Of a stretch of 64,000 nt of DNA, positions 61,917 through 64,000 are shown piece by piece; positions within the stretch are counted from its first letter, which is position 1, and each line of letters opens with the position of its first letter. The position numbers and the translations under genes are program-made. This DNA is from Salinibacterium sp. ZJ70 (GTDB lineage Bacteria; Actinomycetota; Actinomycetes; Actinomycetales; Microbacteriaceae). The notes under the pieces were generated by a model. It did not search any database. It saw nothing but the letters and a program-made list of their open reading frames with translations, and had not been told where the DNA came from. Location of the stretch: positions 2,356,001 to 2,420,000 of the forward strand of contig NZ_CP061770.1 of NCBI RefSeq assembly GCF_011751865.2, written 5' to 3'.

Positions 61917-64000
61917 GGATCCTCACCGTCGAGGTCGAGGGATTCGGCCCCTTCAAGTCGCGCCAGCTGATCGACTTCGACGCGTTCGCATCCGACGGGA
62001 TCTTCCTCATCGGCGGGCGCACGGGCGCCGGCAAGACGTCGATCCTGGATGCCGTGTGCTTCGCCCTGTACGGCAGCGCCCCGCGCTACGACGGCGGCAG
62101 CCCGCGCCTGCGCAGCGACCACGTGGGGCCCGACGAGCCCACGCGCGTCACCCTCGTCTTCGAGGTGGGCGGCACCGAGTACCGCATCACCCGCACCCCC
62201 GACTATCAGCGCCCCAAGGCCCGCGGTGAGGGTCTCACCCTGCAGAAGGCCACCGCCGAACTGTCGGTGCGTCACGCCGACGGCGCGTGGGAGGGCATCG
62301 CCGCGCGCCCCGTCGACGTCGCCGCGCAGATCGAGCGGATCGTGCAGCTCACGCGCGACCAGTTCCTGCAGGTCATCCTGCTGGCGCAGAACCGCTTCCA
62401 CGAGTTCCTGCTCGCCGAGAGCGAGAACCGGCAGAAGCTGCTGCGCACCCTCTTCGGCACACGTCGGTTCGATGAGTACGACCAGCAGCTGCAGGAGCGG
62501 CGGAAGGCCGTCGATGAGCAGCTGCGCGACGCTGGTCGCGACCTCGACTCGCTCGTCGCCCAGCTGGGCGAACTGGTCGAGGCGGAGGCGCCGAGCGCCA
62601 CGAACGAGCTGCCGGGTTGGGCGGGGACCGGGGTTGCGGAGCTCGTGCGAGCGGCCGCGGAGGCAGATGCGGCACGTATCGAGGCGGTGGCGGCTGCTGA
62701 GGCCGCGAGTGCCGCCCACGAAGCCGCAGCGCAGACCGCCGAGCGTCAGCGTCGCCGCGCGGAGGGCGTGGCACGGCTCGCGGTTGCGGAGGATCGCGTG
62801 TCGGCCGTGGAGCCTCTGCGCGGAGAACTCGACGCCGCCGACCGCGCGGCAGCTGTGGCGCCCTTCCGCGCCGAGTCGATGCGCGCGCGCGACGCCGCGG
62901 AGCGGGCACGACTCGCGCTTGAGACGGCGACCGATGGCTACCCGGGCGATGCGGCGGCCGACCTGGCAGCTGTTCTGAGTGACACCGACCAGCGCCTCGG
63001 CGTGCTCGCACCGCTCGTCGAGCTCGAAGGCCGGATCGATGCTCTCGCTCGAGACGTGACGCAGGCGGAGCTGGCTCTGACCGCTCACGACGAGCGCACA
63101 GCGGGATTCGAGACGCAGCTCGCCGGCATCCGGGAGCGTCGCGCCTCGATCGAGGCGGACGAGACGGCGGCGCGCGATGCCGCCGCCCCGGGTGCCGCCG
63201 CCCAGCAGACGGTCGACATCTCGACCGCAGCACTCGCGGCCGCCGAGCGCGCCGCCCGACTCGACACGGAGCTCGCCGAAGCGCTCACTGCCGCGTTGCG
63301 AGCGTCTGAGGCCCGCGAGTCGGCTGCGACCCGTGCGACGGAACTGCGGCGCCGCCGCCTCGACGGCCAAGCTGCGACGCTCGCCCACGAGCTCGTGCCG
63401 GGCGAGCCGTGCCCCGTGTGCGGCTCTGCCGAGCACCCCGCGCCCGCCACATGGGACGGCGAACCTGTCACCGACGACGACGTCGACGCGGCGGAGTCGG
63501 CCCTCGAGCGTGCGAGCGCGACGGTGACCACCGCCGATGCCCGCACCGCCGAACTCCGATCAGAGCTCGCGAAGCAGCGAGGCCTCGCGAACGAGAAGAC
63601 CGCCGAGGTTCTGCGTGCCGAGCTCGCAGAGGCGCGGGCGCGCGTCGAGTCGGCCCGCGCGGCCGAGGCGCGACTCGCAGCGCTCCTCGCCGAGCGCGAG
63701 ACGCTCGACGCCGACGAGGCGCGCATTCATTCGGAGCAGGCTTCGGCGTCGGCGCATCGCGAGACGCTCGTGGCCGAGCGGGCAGCGGCCACCACCCGCC
63801 TCGAGCAGGCCGTCACCCAGGTCACCGAGGGCCGAGGGGAAGCCGAGAGCATCGCCGCGCTCGTGAGCGGGCTGCAGAGCCTCAAGACAGCGACGCAGCG
63901 CCTCATCGACGCACGCGATGCCTGTGCAGAAGCGGAGCGGGCCGCCATCACTGCTGAGACCGCCTACGGCGACCAGCGCGGGGCGCACCGGTTCGACGAC
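61913..64000 (+). CDS. sbcC: Exonuclease subunit SbcC (Rad50-like), 5' part
   Basis: The frame starts with GTG at 61913 and stays open to the window's end, giving 696 residues of what is usually a protein of about 1000. N-terminal ATPase half-domain with Walker A GGRTGAGKTS and Q-loop-like LAQNRFHEFL, then long coiled coil rich in Ala/Glu/Arg, and the zinc hook CPVC at residues 500-503 (EPCPVCGSAEH). The second coiled coil begins and is cut at the end. The C-terminal ATPase half with signature and Walker B lies beyond. Confidence 0.95.
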   Translation, partial: MRILTVEVEGFGPFKSRQLIDFDAFASDGIFLIGGRTGAGKTSILDAVCFALYGSAPRYDGGSPRLRSDHVGPDEPTRVTLVFEVGGTEYRITRTPDYQRPKARGEGLTLQKATAELSVRHADGAWEGIAARPVDVAAQIERIVQLTRDQFLQVILLAQNRFHEFLLAESENRQKLLRTLFGTRRFDEYDQQLQERRKAVDEQLRDAGRDLDSLVAQLGELVEAEAPSATNELPGWAGTGVAELVRAAAEADAARIEAVAAAEAASAAHEAAAQTAERQRRRAEGVARLAVAEDRVSAVEPLRGELDAADRAAAVAPFRAESMRARDAAERARLALETATDGYPGDAAADLAAVLSDTDQRLGVLAPLVELEGRIDALARDVTQAELALTAHDERTAGFETQLAGIRERRASIEADETAARDAAAPGAAAQQTVDISTAALAAAERAARLDTELAEALTAALRASEARESAATRATELRRRRLDGQAATLAHELVPGEPCPVCGSAEHPAPATWDGEPVTDDDVDAAESALERASATVTTADARTAELRSELAKQRGLANEKTAEVLRAELAEARARVESARAAEARLAALLAERETLDADEARIHSEQASASAHRETLVAERAAATTRLEQAVTQVTEGRGEAESIAALVSGLQSLKTATQRLIDARDACAEAERAAITAETAYGDQRGAHRFDD

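Overview
The window is a gene-dense, very GC-rich stretch of a chromosome from an actinobacterium, most likely a member of Microbacteriaceae. This rests on the codon use, the many GTG starts with ATGA/GTGA stop-start overlaps, and the gene order. From holB, tmk and topA through the Tad pilus genes, acs and RidA to a PASTA-containing PonA2-type penicillin-binding protein with its metallophosphoesterase, the order recalls the M. tuberculosis Rv3644c-Rv3683 region, which I compare from memory. No phage, insertion sequence or CRISPR array was seen.

Layout. 1-10 kb is an organic-acid/acyl-CoA block: the end of an acyl-CoA dehydrogenase, an acyl-CoA synthetase, a five-gene branched-chain-amino-acid-type ABC importer, and an SDR-TetR-quinone oxidoreductase-SDR operon. 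The importer and the SDR operon have near-identical ACCGACC...CGGT operators, so they probably form one TetR regulon. 10-23 kb holds ABC exporters, a succinate-semialdehyde dehydrogenase, a dacB-pncA-mmpL chain, a Gfo/Idh/MocA oxidoreductase and a CAP-domain protein. 23-29.4 kb holds tRNA-Thr, a TAP-like lipoprotein hydrolase, holB, tmk and topA.

29.5-36.9 kb is a sugar module (CUT1 ABC transporter without its own ATPase, GH2 glycosidase, divergent LacI regulator) set into the conserved backbone. 36.9-40.2 kb is a compact Tad/Flp pilus cluster with an apparent TadB-TadC fusion and an inserted PH-like protein. 40.7-43.5 kb holds acs and a small membrane protein/XRE regulator pair with tandem operators. 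43.5-49.4 kb holds ridA, a 54-residue DUF4177 gene with a TTG start, ponA2, its phosphoesterase and an isolated murE.

49.5-55 kb holds tRNA-Pro, thymidine kinase, a LuxR-type response regulator, a radical SAM gene under a near-perfect SOS box, mqo and asd. 55-57.6 kb is a WXG/alpha-beta hydrolase/lipoprotein cassette that may be a secreted effector system. 57.8-60.6 kb is a three-gene SPFH/zinc-ribbon/membrane-protein set resembling Bacillus YdjI-YdjG. The window ends inside sbcC, after sbcD.

The least described parts are the WXG-hydrolase cassette, the SPFH/zinc-ribbon operon, the XRE/membrane-protein pair, the contracted Tad system and a dispersed long palindrome found twice. All functional calls are from reading sequence and motifs; no searches were run.
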